From positions 1-11,114 of the forward strand of contig JAIFNK010000141.1 of the NCBI GenBank assembly GCA_020047775.1: 11,114 nucleotides of DNA. Direction: 5' to 3'. Made by a program: the position numbers and the translations under genes. The notes below the pieces were generated by a model. It ran no database searches. It saw nothing but the letters and a program-made list of their open reading frames with translations, and had not been told where the DNA came from. This DNA comes from Akkermansia sp. Lineage in GTDB: Bacteria; Verrucomicrobiota; Verrucomicrobiia; Verrucomicrobiales; Akkermansiaceae. This document shows, in pieces, positions 1 through 7,200 of the stretch (positions within the stretch are counted from its first letter, which is position 1; the number at the start of each line of letters is the position of its first letter).

Positions 1-459
1 CTGGAATTTGCCACGGCGCAGATTGAAGCCGGCGCGGACATCATCGGCATTGGCGATGCCGCCGCATCACTAACAAGCCGGGCGATCTACGATGAATTCA
101 TTTTTCCGCATGAGAAACGGTTGATCGATGGCATCCATGCGGCTGGCGGCCGGGTGCGTCTTCATATCTGCGGGCGAAGTTCGCACCTCCTGGATGCCAT
201 CGCCCGCTTGGACTGCGAGATTGTGGATCTTGATACGCTGGTGAGTCTAAGCACCGCGCGGGAGACGATGGGCGGACGCCAGGTGTTGCTCGGAAACATC
301 GGCACCGTTGCAGTCGTGAAAAACGGAACCGTCGAAGAGGTCCGGCAAGCGCTCGCTCAATGCCGTGCGGATGCGGGGCCGGCATGGATCGCCGGCGCTG
401 GCTGTGAAATCCCCCGTTTCTCGCCGCATGAAAACGTCCGCTGTCTTGCCGACACCTGA
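1..459 (+). CDS. UroD/MtaA-family corrinoid methyltransferase, C-terminal part
   Basis: The frame is open from the first base and stops at TGA 457-459, leaving 152 residues of a protein whose start lies upstream. It resembles the C-terminal half of the uroporphyrinogen decarboxylase-like TIM barrel found in MtaA/MtbA-type methylcobamide methyltransferases. Visible marks are IGIGDAAAS near residue 16, the LHICG motif with His55 and Cys57, and GAGCEIPR with Cys135. A His-x-Cys pair plus a distant Cys is the zinc site of the MtaA/MtbA branch. True heme-pathway UroD lacks this set, so a methyltransferase role is favoured over heme synthesis. Family members move a methyl group between a methylated corrinoid protein and a thiol or tetrahydrofolate-type acceptor; the acceptor cannot be told here. 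The next gene starts 10 bases later and a corrinoid activator follows it, which supports the assignment. The family call is firm; the substrate is unknown. Confidence 0.85.
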   Translation: MEFATAQIEAGADIIGIGDAAASLTSRAIYDEFIFPHEKRLIDGIHAAGGRVRLHICGRSSHLLDAIARLDCEIVDLDTLVSLSTARETMGGRQVLLGNIGTVAVVKNGTVEEVRQALAQCRADAGPAWIAGAGCEIPRFSPHENVRCLADT

Positions 460-469
460 TAGATTTGTC

Positions 470-1204
470 ATGACACCAAGAATCGCCCTGCTTGCCTGCA
501 CCGTCTTCGAGCGCGAGATCGCGCTGGTGGCCGGTGACGCGCCGCACATTGTCGAGACCCGGTTTTACGAGATCGCGCTGCACGACCGTCCGGACGAACT
601 TCGCGCGAAACTCCAGGCGGAATTGGATGCCATCGATGCCCGCGACGACATCGACGCGGTGGTGCTCGCCTACGGCCTCTGCGGTCTCGGCACGGCGGGC
701 CTGCGCGCCGGACGCCATCCCTTCGTGCTGCCGCGGGCGCACGATTGCATCACCGTTTTCCTCGGCAGCAAGGAACGATATGCCACCCACCAGCGCGGCT
801 GTCCGTCCTGCATCTACTACACGCCCGGCTGGAACCGCGCGCGCCGCGTCCCGGGGCCGGACCGGCTCGCCTACATCCGGGAGGAATTTTCAAAACAGTT
901 CGATGAGGACGACGTCGAGTTCCTGATTGAATCCGAAAACCAAACCTGGGCGATGCACGACACCGCCACCTACATCGATCTGGGCACCGCCGACGGAGAG
1001 CAGGAGGCCGCCTACGCGAAACGCTGCGCCGATTCGCTTGGTTGGAAATTCGAACGCATCCAGGGCGATCCCACGTTGCTGCGCGACTTGCTCTGGGGAA
1101 ACTGGGACGACGAACGATTCCTAACGGTCGCGCCCGGATCGCGCTCAGGCCACTCGCCGGACGAGAGAATCCTGCGCCAGGAAAACCCCGCCGCCAAACC
1201 GTGA
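470..1204 (+). CDS. DUF1638 family protein, corrinoid-operon associated
   Basis: This encodes 244 residues. The ATG at 470 is chosen because the recognisable family sequence (MTPRIALLACTV) starts there and it lies just after the upstream stop. An earlier in-frame ATG at 365 would add 35 residues overlapping the previous gene, with no family-like sequence. No strong Shine-Dalgarno sequence is visible. The protein matches DUF1638 in pattern: an N-terminal beta strand ending in ACTVFERE (Cys10), AYGLCGLG (Cys71), RAHDCITVFLGS (His91, Cys93) and a GCPSC pair (Cys111, Cys114) before a YYTPGW segment. No signal peptide or membrane segment is seen, so it is probably cytosolic. The biochemical function of the family is not known to me. 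Such genes often sit beside corrinoid methyltransferase genes, as here. The cysteine and histidine set suggests metal or corrinoid handling, but that is inference. The stop codon overlaps the start of the next gene. Confidence 0.85.
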   Translation: MTPRIALLACTVFEREIALVAGDAPHIVETRFYEIALHDRPDELRAKLQAELDAIDARDDIDAVVLAYGLCGLGTAGLRAGRHPFVLPRAHDCITVFLGSKERYATHQRGCPSCIYYTPGWNRARRVPGPDRLAYIREEFSKQFDEDDVEFLIESENQTWAMHDTATYIDLGTADGEQEAAYAKRCADSLGWKFERIQGDPTLLRDLLWGNWDDERFLTVAPGSRSGHSPDERILRQENPAAKP

Positions 1205-2829
1205 GCCGCCACTGCACCATCATCGTCGAGCCCGAGCATGGCGAACGCGTGGAAATCCACACCGCGGACGAGGGGGCCATCCTAATAAACGCGCTCTCCG
1301 CCCACGGCTACCCGCTCAACACCCGCTGCGGCCAACGCGGACTCTGCCGCGGTTGCGAGGTGGTGCTCAAGGAAGGCTCGCTGATCGTGGAAAATACGAC
1401 CGTCACCGCACCCGCCACGCTGCGCTCCTGCCGCGCCCGCCTCAGTGGCCCGGTCAGCATCCACCTGCCCGCCCGCTCGCGCATCGAACACAAGCCGCAG
1501 GTCGGGGAGACCTTTGAAATCGCCGTGCCATACGCGCATGACCCGTTGTTCGCAGCGCAGGGCATGCGCGACACCGGCTTCGCCGTGGACATCGGCACCA
1601 CCACCGTGGTCGTGCTGCTGGTGGATCTAACGAACGGCGAGGTGCTCTCCCGCGCCGGAGGCTTCAACGCACAGATCCGTTTCGGCGACAATGTGCTCAC
1701 CCGCATCGACGCCGGGCGCACGCCGGAGGCCGTCGCAGCCATGCAGGCCGCCGTCGTTTCGGAAACCCTGGCCCCGTTGCTCGTCCAGGCCTGCGAACGC
1801 GCCGGTCGCGCTCCGGACCGCATCGCGGGCGGCACCATCGCCGGCAACACCACCATGCTGCACCTGCTCGCCGGTGAGGATCCCACGCCGCTCGGAATCG
1901 CCCCGTTCACCGCGCGGTTTCTAGCAGCCAGAACGCTCATGGCCGCGGACATCGCTCTCGCCGTCGATGGCCTGCCACCCGGGACACCCGTCCAACTTCT
2001 CCCCTCCATCGCCGCTTACGTTGGTGCGGACATCACCGCCGGGGCGCTTGCCACCGGCATGATTTTCGACGAGGCGCCGAGTCTGTTGGTGGACATCGGC
2101 ACCAATGGCGAGATCGTCTTGCAGCACGGCGGCGCGCTGACCGCCTGCGCCACCGCGGCCGGACCCGCCTTCGAAGGTTGCGGCCTGAAATGCGGCACCC
2201 GCGCCCGCGAAGGAGCGGTGGGCGATCTAACCATCAACCTCGATCCCTTTGAAATCAAAGCGATAACCATCGGCGGCTTGCCGCTGTCCCGCGCCGCGGG
2301 CATCTGCGGCTCCGCCTACATCGACTTTCTCGCCACCGCGCGTGCCGCAGGAATGTTAGGTCATGCCGGGCGGTTTATAGCAGCGGCGTGGGACGCCCTG
2401 CCGGAAGGCCACCGCCAGATCGATGAAGACGGGCGCGCCCTGCGGCTCTGCGCGAACGGCGGGCCCTTCGTCAGCGAGGTGGATGTCGCGCTGCTGCTCC
2501 AGGCCAAGGCCGCCATCGGCGCGGGCATCGAGACCTTGTTGGAAACCGCCGGCATCCGCGCGGAGGAAATTTCGCGGCTCTATCTGGCAGGCGGCTTCGG
2601 CATGCACCTCAACGTGCCGCACGCCATCGCCTGCGGGCTGTTGCCCGGGTTCAAGCCGGACCAGGTCCGCGTCGTCGGCAACACCTCGCTGGCCGGAGCG
2701 TTGCTCGCGCTCATCGACCGCAACACGCTCGATGAAATGGAAAGCCTGCGCGAACGGGTGGAGGTCATTGAATTGAATCTCGTCGGCGATTTCGAGGACC
2801 GCTATATCGAGCACCTGATGCTGCCATGA
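1201..2829 (+). CDS. RACo-like ATP-dependent corrinoid activator (2Fe-2S + ASKHA domains)
   Basis: This encodes 542 residues from GTG 1201, which overlaps the upstream TGA as GTGA. The frame extends upstream to an ATG at 1042, but that part lies inside DUF1638 and carries no domain, while the ferredoxin fold begins right after the GTG. The N-terminal domain (about 3-95) has Cys43-x5-Cys49-x2-Cys52 and Cys77, the plant-type [2Fe-2S] pattern. The C-terminal ASKHA ATPase (about 125-542) shows VDIGTTT (Asp130), AGNTTMLHL (Asn216), VDIGTNGE (Asp298), LYLAGGFG (462-467) and VGNTSLAG (from 492). In the known family these proteins use ATP and an electron from the Fe-S cluster to reduce inactive Co(II) corrinoid to Co(I). 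It is somewhat shorter than the well-studied RACo of acetogens, mainly in the linker after the ferredoxin domain. RamA-type activators carry C-terminal 4Fe-4S motifs instead, which are absent here. It is probably cytosolic and co-translated with both neighbours. Confidence 0.9.
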   Translation: MSRHCTIIVEPEHGERVEIHTADEGAILINALSAHGYPLNTRCGQRGLCRGCEVVLKEGSLIVENTTVTAPATLRSCRARLSGPVSIHLPARSRIEHKPQVGETFEIAVPYAHDPLFAAQGMRDTGFAVDIGTTTVVVLLVDLTNGEVLSRAGGFNAQIRFGDNVLTRIDAGRTPEAVAAMQAAVVSETLAPLLVQACERAGRAPDRIAGGTIAGNTTMLHLLAGEDPTPLGIAPFTARFLAARTLMAADIALAVDGLPPGTPVQLLPSIAAYVGADITAGALATGMIFDEAPSLLVDIGTNGEIVLQHGGALTACATAAGPAFEGCGLKCGTRAREGAVGDLTINLDPFEIKAITIGGLPLSRAAGICGSAYIDFLATARAAGMLGHAGRFIAAAWDALPEGHRQIDEDGRALRLCANGGPFVSEVDVALLLQAKAAIGAGIETLLETAGIRAEEISRLYLAGGFGMHLNVPHAIACGLLPGFKPDQVRVVGNTSLAGALLALIDRNTLDEMESLRERVEVIELNLVGDFEDRYIEHLMLP

Positions 2830-3539
2830 ACGACTTCCCCGCCGTGCCATTGCTCGACCACCGGCCGTATGACCGGATCCGCGAGTTCTATCTCTATCAG
2901 GAGCCCGCGCTGCTGGCCGCCATGCGCCGCGGCGACCGCGGCGAGGCGATGCGCCTCATCAACCACGTGCTCGTGCACATCTACAGCGCGGGTGAGGAAC
3001 GCAGCGACCTGCTCAAGGGACTGCTTCTGGAACTGGTGGTGATGATTTCGCGCGCGGCGATCGAGGCGGGCGCCATGCAGTCCGAGGTGCTCGGCACGAA
3101 TTTCAAGATCCTCACCGAGCTGGCCGCGATCGATGACGACGAACAACTCGCCGCCTGGTTGCGCAAGGCCTTCGACCACCTGTTTTCCACCATCCAGCGG
3201 CAGAAGAATTTCACACCGCCGTTGCTCGTCGGCAAGGCGCTGGATTACATGCGCCAGAATCTCCACCTCGAGATCACCCGCGACGAGACGGCCAGGCACG
3301 CGGGAATTTCGCCCGGCCATTTCTCGCACCTGCTCAAGGAGCGCACCGGTCGTTCGTTCACCGCACTGCTGCGCCAGTGCCGTGTCGATCTCGCCTGCGA
3401 ACTGCTGCTTCACACGGACGAAACCCTGGCCGTCATCGCCGACCGCTGCGGCTTCTGTGACCAGAGTTACTTCACCCGCGTCTTCCGCGATGTGAAGGGT
3501 GTCACGCCCGGCCAGTTCCGCGAGCAGGTGGGAAAATGA
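2826..3539 (+). CDS. AraC-family transcriptional regulator, PocR-associated type
   Basis: This encodes 237 residues. ATG 2826 overlaps the stop of the activator gene as ATGA, so it is likely translated by re-initiation. The C-terminal 100 residues form an AraC/XylS DNA-binding domain. The first helix-turn-helix lies at about 150-171 (ARHAGISPGHFSHLLKE) and the second at about 199-220, followed by the family signature CGFCDQSYFTRVFRD and VTPGQFR (208-232). Residues 15-127 form an all-helical region with RRGDRGEA and LLELVVMISRAAIEAGA. That pattern is typical of the linker in AraC regulators that carry an N-terminal PocR ligand-sensing domain. The sensor itself is absent, since only about 14 residues precede the helical region. 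In corrinoid-methyltransferase operons such proteins control the operon in response to substrate. Self-regulation is inferred here; no operator can be recognised. It appears to be the last gene of the operon. Confidence 0.9.
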   Translation: MNDFPAVPLLDHRPYDRIREFYLYQEPALLAAMRRGDRGEAMRLINHVLVHIYSAGEERSDLLKGLLLELVVMISRAAIEAGAMQSEVLGTNFKILTELAAIDDDEQLAAWLRKAFDHLFSTIQRQKNFTPPLLVGKALDYMRQNLHLEITRDETARHAGISPGHFSHLLKERTGRSFTALLRQCRVDLACELLLHTDETLAVIADRCGFCDQSYFTRVFRDVKGVTPGQFREQVGK

Positions 3540-3587
3540 TTTTTTCCCGCTAACCAGCAGATCTTCTTTTACGCAACCTCTTTCAGT

Positions 3588-3606
3588 GGCAGGACATCTT
3601 CCTGTC
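3588..3606 (+). repeat. Short inverted repeat (hairpin) downstream of the AraC gene
   Basis: GGCAGGA (3588-3594) can pair with TCCTGTC (3600-3606), giving seven pairs with one G-T and a five-base loop CATCT. It starts about 50 bases after the AraC stop. No T-run follows, so it is not a canonical Rho-independent terminator. It could stabilise the 3' end of the operon mRNA or be one copy of a dispersed palindromic element, which a single window cannot show. Confidence 0.35.
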
Positions 3607-3688
3607 GGGAAACGGGCTTGCTACGGCGGGCATAAGACGCAAGCTCGCAACGATCACCGCGGGGGCAATCCGCGGGAATTCATCTCAT

Positions 3689-3859
3689 TTGCAGATCCTA
3701 CAATACTTCAACTTCGGCCTGCACGACCTGGTCTACATGGGACCCGACGGCAAACGCGGCGTCGATCCCAAGCTCCCCGGCGCGCACGATCAGGTCGCTT
3801 TACCGGACTATGGGAAAAACCTAGCCGAAATCGTGACGACACTGAAGGCCACCGGAGAG
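3689..3859 (+). pseudogene. Remnant of an SGNH/GDSL-type hydrolase
   Basis: One frame gives 57 codons that read like the middle of an SGNH/GDSL hydrolase of the kind common in PVC bacteria. The marks are YFNFGLHDLVYM, GPDGKR, a QVALPDYGKNL segment and LKATGE. In intact relatives the N-x-GLHD block holds the oxyanion-hole Asn, and the LKATG helix leads into a strand ending in TTTPVP. Here the sequence after LKATGE turns into unrelated residues. The catalytic Ser block upstream and the Asp/His block downstream are both missing. No ATG or ribosome binding site fits; only a TTG opens the segment. I read it as a decayed or truncated fragment left by deletion, not a working gene. A small chance remains that it is a short functional ORF starting at TTG. 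Confidence 0.6.
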
Positions 3860-3949
3860 GTCAGCATTGTTCACCATGTCGGAGTCTTGAGGCGGTGTTC
3901 CGGCAGGCTACGAACCGGGAGATCTAATTCCACGAATTCCCCCTTGCAT

Positions 3950-3967
3950 AGCCCTTCGGGCTTTTTT
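3950..3967 (+). terminator. Rho-independent terminator-like hairpin
   Basis: AGCCC (3950-3954) pairs with GGGCT (3958-3962) around a TTC loop, and an unbroken run of T covers 3962-3967. The stem has only five pairs, but it is GC-rich, has a tight loop and is followed directly by T residues. It lies about 410 bases past the AraC stop and 90 bases past the hydrolase remnant. It may have served the gene that decayed there, or may end read-through from the operon before the protease gene. Confidence 0.5.
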
Positions 3968-4120
3968 AGAAATCTCTTGACGCTCAACGTGTTTGCCAAA
4001 TGGCTCACTGCCTTGCAGAAATCCCATCTTTGTCCTTCTGGTCCACGCGGAGTAGTTTTTATCCATCGTTTTTTGATCATTTTGCCGCATACCACGTCAT
4101 TTTGTGGAAATGTCGGCTGA

Positions 4121-4148
4121 TTGACCCAATACTCCGATTTTGTAGTCT
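4121..4148 (+). promoter_or_regulatory. Possible sigma-70-like promoter for the protease gene
   Basis: TTGACC (4121-4126) is followed after 16 bases by TAGTCT (4143-4148), a weak match to a -35/-10 pair, about 85 bases before the ATG at 4234. The region is AT-richer than the genes around it and lies after the terminator-like hairpin, so a promoter is expected somewhere here. The -10 match is poor, and this particular pair is only a candidate. Confidence 0.2.
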
Positions 4149-4233
4149 CTAAACCCAACTCTTCCTTGCCCGTGTCGTCGCAACACTGGCCGGCACCCGA
4201 GTGCTTCCTCGAAAAAACCAACCGCAGCCAGTC

Positions 4234-7200
4234 ATGTTCCCGCTATTTTTAAATTTCCGTAAATTCACCAAGGTTTTGTTGGTGCTTGCACTGACTCTGG
4301 GCAACCTCCATTCGGCCCCCTATGGCCCGGATGGCATGGAGATCGAGTGGACGCAGCCCGGCGGTGAGAAATTATCACTCCGCGTCTTTGGTGACGAATT
4401 CTACGGCCGTACCGAAACCCTGGACGGCTACACCGTGGTGTTTGACCCGGCCAAGAAAAGTTACTATTACGCCGACGCATCCATGGATGGCCAGGAACTG
4501 GTTGCCACGGGGATGGCACCAGGCAAGGGAAATCCCCAAACCTTGGGCCTCGCCAAAAACCTGGACATCCGGCCCGCGGCCAGAAAGGCCAAGGCCGCCG
4601 TCCGCATCCAACGATGGGACGAGGCCACCCAGACCAGCCAGCGTTGGGCTGAACTCAAGGCCCAGCGCAAAGCCTACGATGAGGCTGTCCAAGCGGCCAA
4701 AGACGAAGGCGGCCCCATGCCCGCGCCGCCTTCCTTCACCACTGTAGGCAACAAGGTCGGACTCACCCTGCTCATCGATTTCTCCGATGACGTGGCCACT
4801 ATCCCGCAGGCAAACGTCATCGATTACTGCAACGGCGACAACTACACCGGCTACGGCAATCAAGGCTCGGTCAAAAAATACTATCAGGACAACTCGAACA
4901 ACCTGCTGACCTACACCAACACCGTCACCGCCTACATTCGGATGGCCCAGCCGAAGAGCTACTACAACGATACCACCAAAGACAGCGGAATACAGGGGCG
5001 TCTGCTGATCAATGATGCCATCGACATCTTGAAAGCCCTGCCCAATTACAACTCGGAGATCTTGCCGAACTTCGACACCCTGACTGTGGACGGCAGCAAC
5101 AACATCGTGGCCTGCAATGTCTTCTATGCTGGCGGCAACGGCGGTGTCTGGTCCTATGGCCTCTGGCCCCACTCATGGTCCCTTGCGTCTGCGAAAGAAC
5201 TCTCCGCCGGTGGCAAGAAGGTTTACAAATACCAAATCACCAACCTCGGAACCTCCCTCACACTCGGCACGTTCTGCCACGAAAACGGCCACATGCTCTG
5301 CGGCTACCCGGACATCTACGACTATGACTATGATTCCGTGGGAGGAGCCGGCGGCTTCTGCTTGATGAACTCCGGCGGCCATGGCACCAATCCCGTGCTG
5401 ATCAACGCCTATCTGAAACGCGCCTCCGGCTGGACCACCACCACGGATCTCACCAGTTCCTCCAACGTCGCGGGAACCTTGGTTGCCACCGTAGGGCACG
5501 CCGACTACAACAAGATCTACCGCTACGCCAACCCCGGCAACGCCAAGGAGTATTTCATCTTCGAAAACCGCCGGAAAACCGGCCGCGATGCAAATATCGC
5601 CGCCTCCGGCATCGCCATCTGGCACATCGACGAACAGGGCAACCACAACAACCAGAGCCTCACCCCCAACACCACCCACGCCAACTACGAGTGCACCCTC
5701 GTCCAAGCCGACAACCTCTGGCATTTCCAAAGCAACTCCAACAGCGGCGACTCCAAGGATCTCTACTATCTCGGCAACACCGCCGCCGCCTACACCAACA
5801 CTTTCAGCGACAACTCCGCCCCCAATGCCAAGTGGTGGAGCGGCGCCGCGTCCGGTCTCAACGTCTATAATTTCAGCTCATCGGGAGCATCCATGACTTT
5901 GCAATTCGGCCTGCCGCTCAACACCCTCTTCGTATCGGCCCCCAATGGCGGCGAGCAGATCTATTTCAATTCCACCCAGACCATCACCTGGTCCGCCAAC
6001 ATCGCTGGCAACGTGAAGATCGAGTTATTCAAGGGAGGCTCCCTGAATTCCGTGTTGGCGGCCAGCGAAGCCAACGACGGCAGCTTCACGTGGTCGGTTT
6101 CCGCAGGTCTTCCTGTGGGAAGCGACTACACCGTCAAGATCAGCAGTGTCGACAATCCGGCATACACGGATTCGAGCAACACCAACTTCACCATCACCAC
6201 CCAGCCTACGCTCGCCGACGCGCTGGACACCACCGGTCTCACCTGGACCACCAGCGGCAACGCCACATGGTTCGCGCAATCCGCCACTTCCAATGACGGC
6301 ATCGACGCCGCCGAGAGCGGCAACATCACCCACAGCCAGTCCAGCACCACGGAAACGACCCTCATCGGACCGGGAACGATGACGTTTTGGTGGAAAGTAT
6401 CCTCCGAAGGCAGCTACGACTACCTCCGCTTTTACCTCAACAATGTCGAACAAACCGGCTCGCTCGCCAAGATCGCCGGAGAAGTCGATTGGATTCAGAA
6501 AACCGTCACCATCCCCGCTAACAGCCAAACGGTGAAATGGACCTACTCCAAGGACAGCAGCGTGGACGCCGGAGCGGACACCGCATGGGTCGATCAAGTC
6601 GTCTATACGCCCTTGAGCGCGCCCGAAATCGCCGTCGAACAACCGGTTGGAACCAATTTGGTGGATGGCAACGGCACCATCGATTGCGGCGTGGTCAATC
6701 TGGGCAGTTACTCCTCGCCCTTCACCTTCACGGTGAAAAACACCGGCACGGCCGATCTGACCGGCCTTGCTCTCACCAAGGACGGCACGCACAGCGCGGA
6801 CTACACCCTCGGTGCCCTCGGGGCCGCCACGCTCGCACCCGGTGCCAGCACCACCTTCACCGTCACCTTCACTCCCGGTGCCGCAGGTGCCAGAACCGCC
6901 GCCATTCACATCGCCAGCAATGATGCGAATGAAAACCCGTTCGATATCAACCTCACCGGAACCGGTGTGCCTTTGGGCACGCTCGCCGTCACGCCGGCAG
7001 GAAATTTCAGCTCATCTGGCGGATACGGCGGCTCGTTCTCTCCCTCCTCGCAAGTTTACACGCTGAGCAATTCAGGTAGCACCTCGATCGACTGGACTGC
7101 TGCCAAAACCGTCGCCTGGGTCGATCTCGGCCCAGTCAGCGGCACGCTCGCCCCAGGGGCCAACACCACCGTGACGGCCTCCATCAATCTCAACGCCAAC

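Larger units (their letters stand above)
3540..4233. other. Spacer of about 690 bp without an intact gene
   Basis: This stretch separates the corrinoid operon from the giant protease gene. GC content falls visibly, especially from about 3960 to 4180. It holds a hairpin near 3588-3606, a broken SGNH-hydrolase fragment (3689-3859), a terminator-like hairpin at 3950-3967 and a weak promoter-like pair near 4121-4148. Frames of 60 and 116 codons on the minus strand (3908-4090 and 3871-4221) overlap each other, resemble no family I know and contain the terminator hairpin, so they are not called as genes. No tRNA fold was found. The mosaic look suggests gene decay or an old rearrangement junction. 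Confidence 0.6.

Noticed and set aside
365..469. Longer start for the DUF1638 gene at ATG 365
   Set aside because: The extra 35 residues overlap the methyltransferase frame and do not look like the family; the ATG at 470 fits both the domain start and the gene spacing.
98..790. Minus-strand frame of 230 codons opposite the methyltransferase and DUF1638 genes
   Set aside because: It lies fully antisense to two recognisable genes, is rich in Arg, Gly and His in a low-complexity way, and shows no domain. It is a shadow of GC-rich coding sequence.
3657..3676. CCGCGG repeated on either side of a GC-rich loop
   Set aside because: The unit is itself a palindrome and is expected by chance in GC-rich DNA; no T-run or regulatory context supports it.
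3499..3927. Plus-strand frame of 142 codons across the AraC 3' end and spacer
   Set aside because: It begins inside the AraC gene in another frame, runs across the hydrolase remnant out of frame and has no coherent domain.
3890..3945. Possible tRNA, suggested by GGTTCG-like bases on the minus strand near 3910-3925
   Set aside because: No acceptor stem, D-arm or anticodon arm could be folded around it.
3908..4090. Minus-strand frame of 60 codons in the spacer, hydrophilic and Lys/Arg-rich
   Set aside because: It could be a small protein, but it overlaps another minus-strand frame, contains the terminator-like hairpin, has no visible ribosome binding site and matches nothing I recognise.
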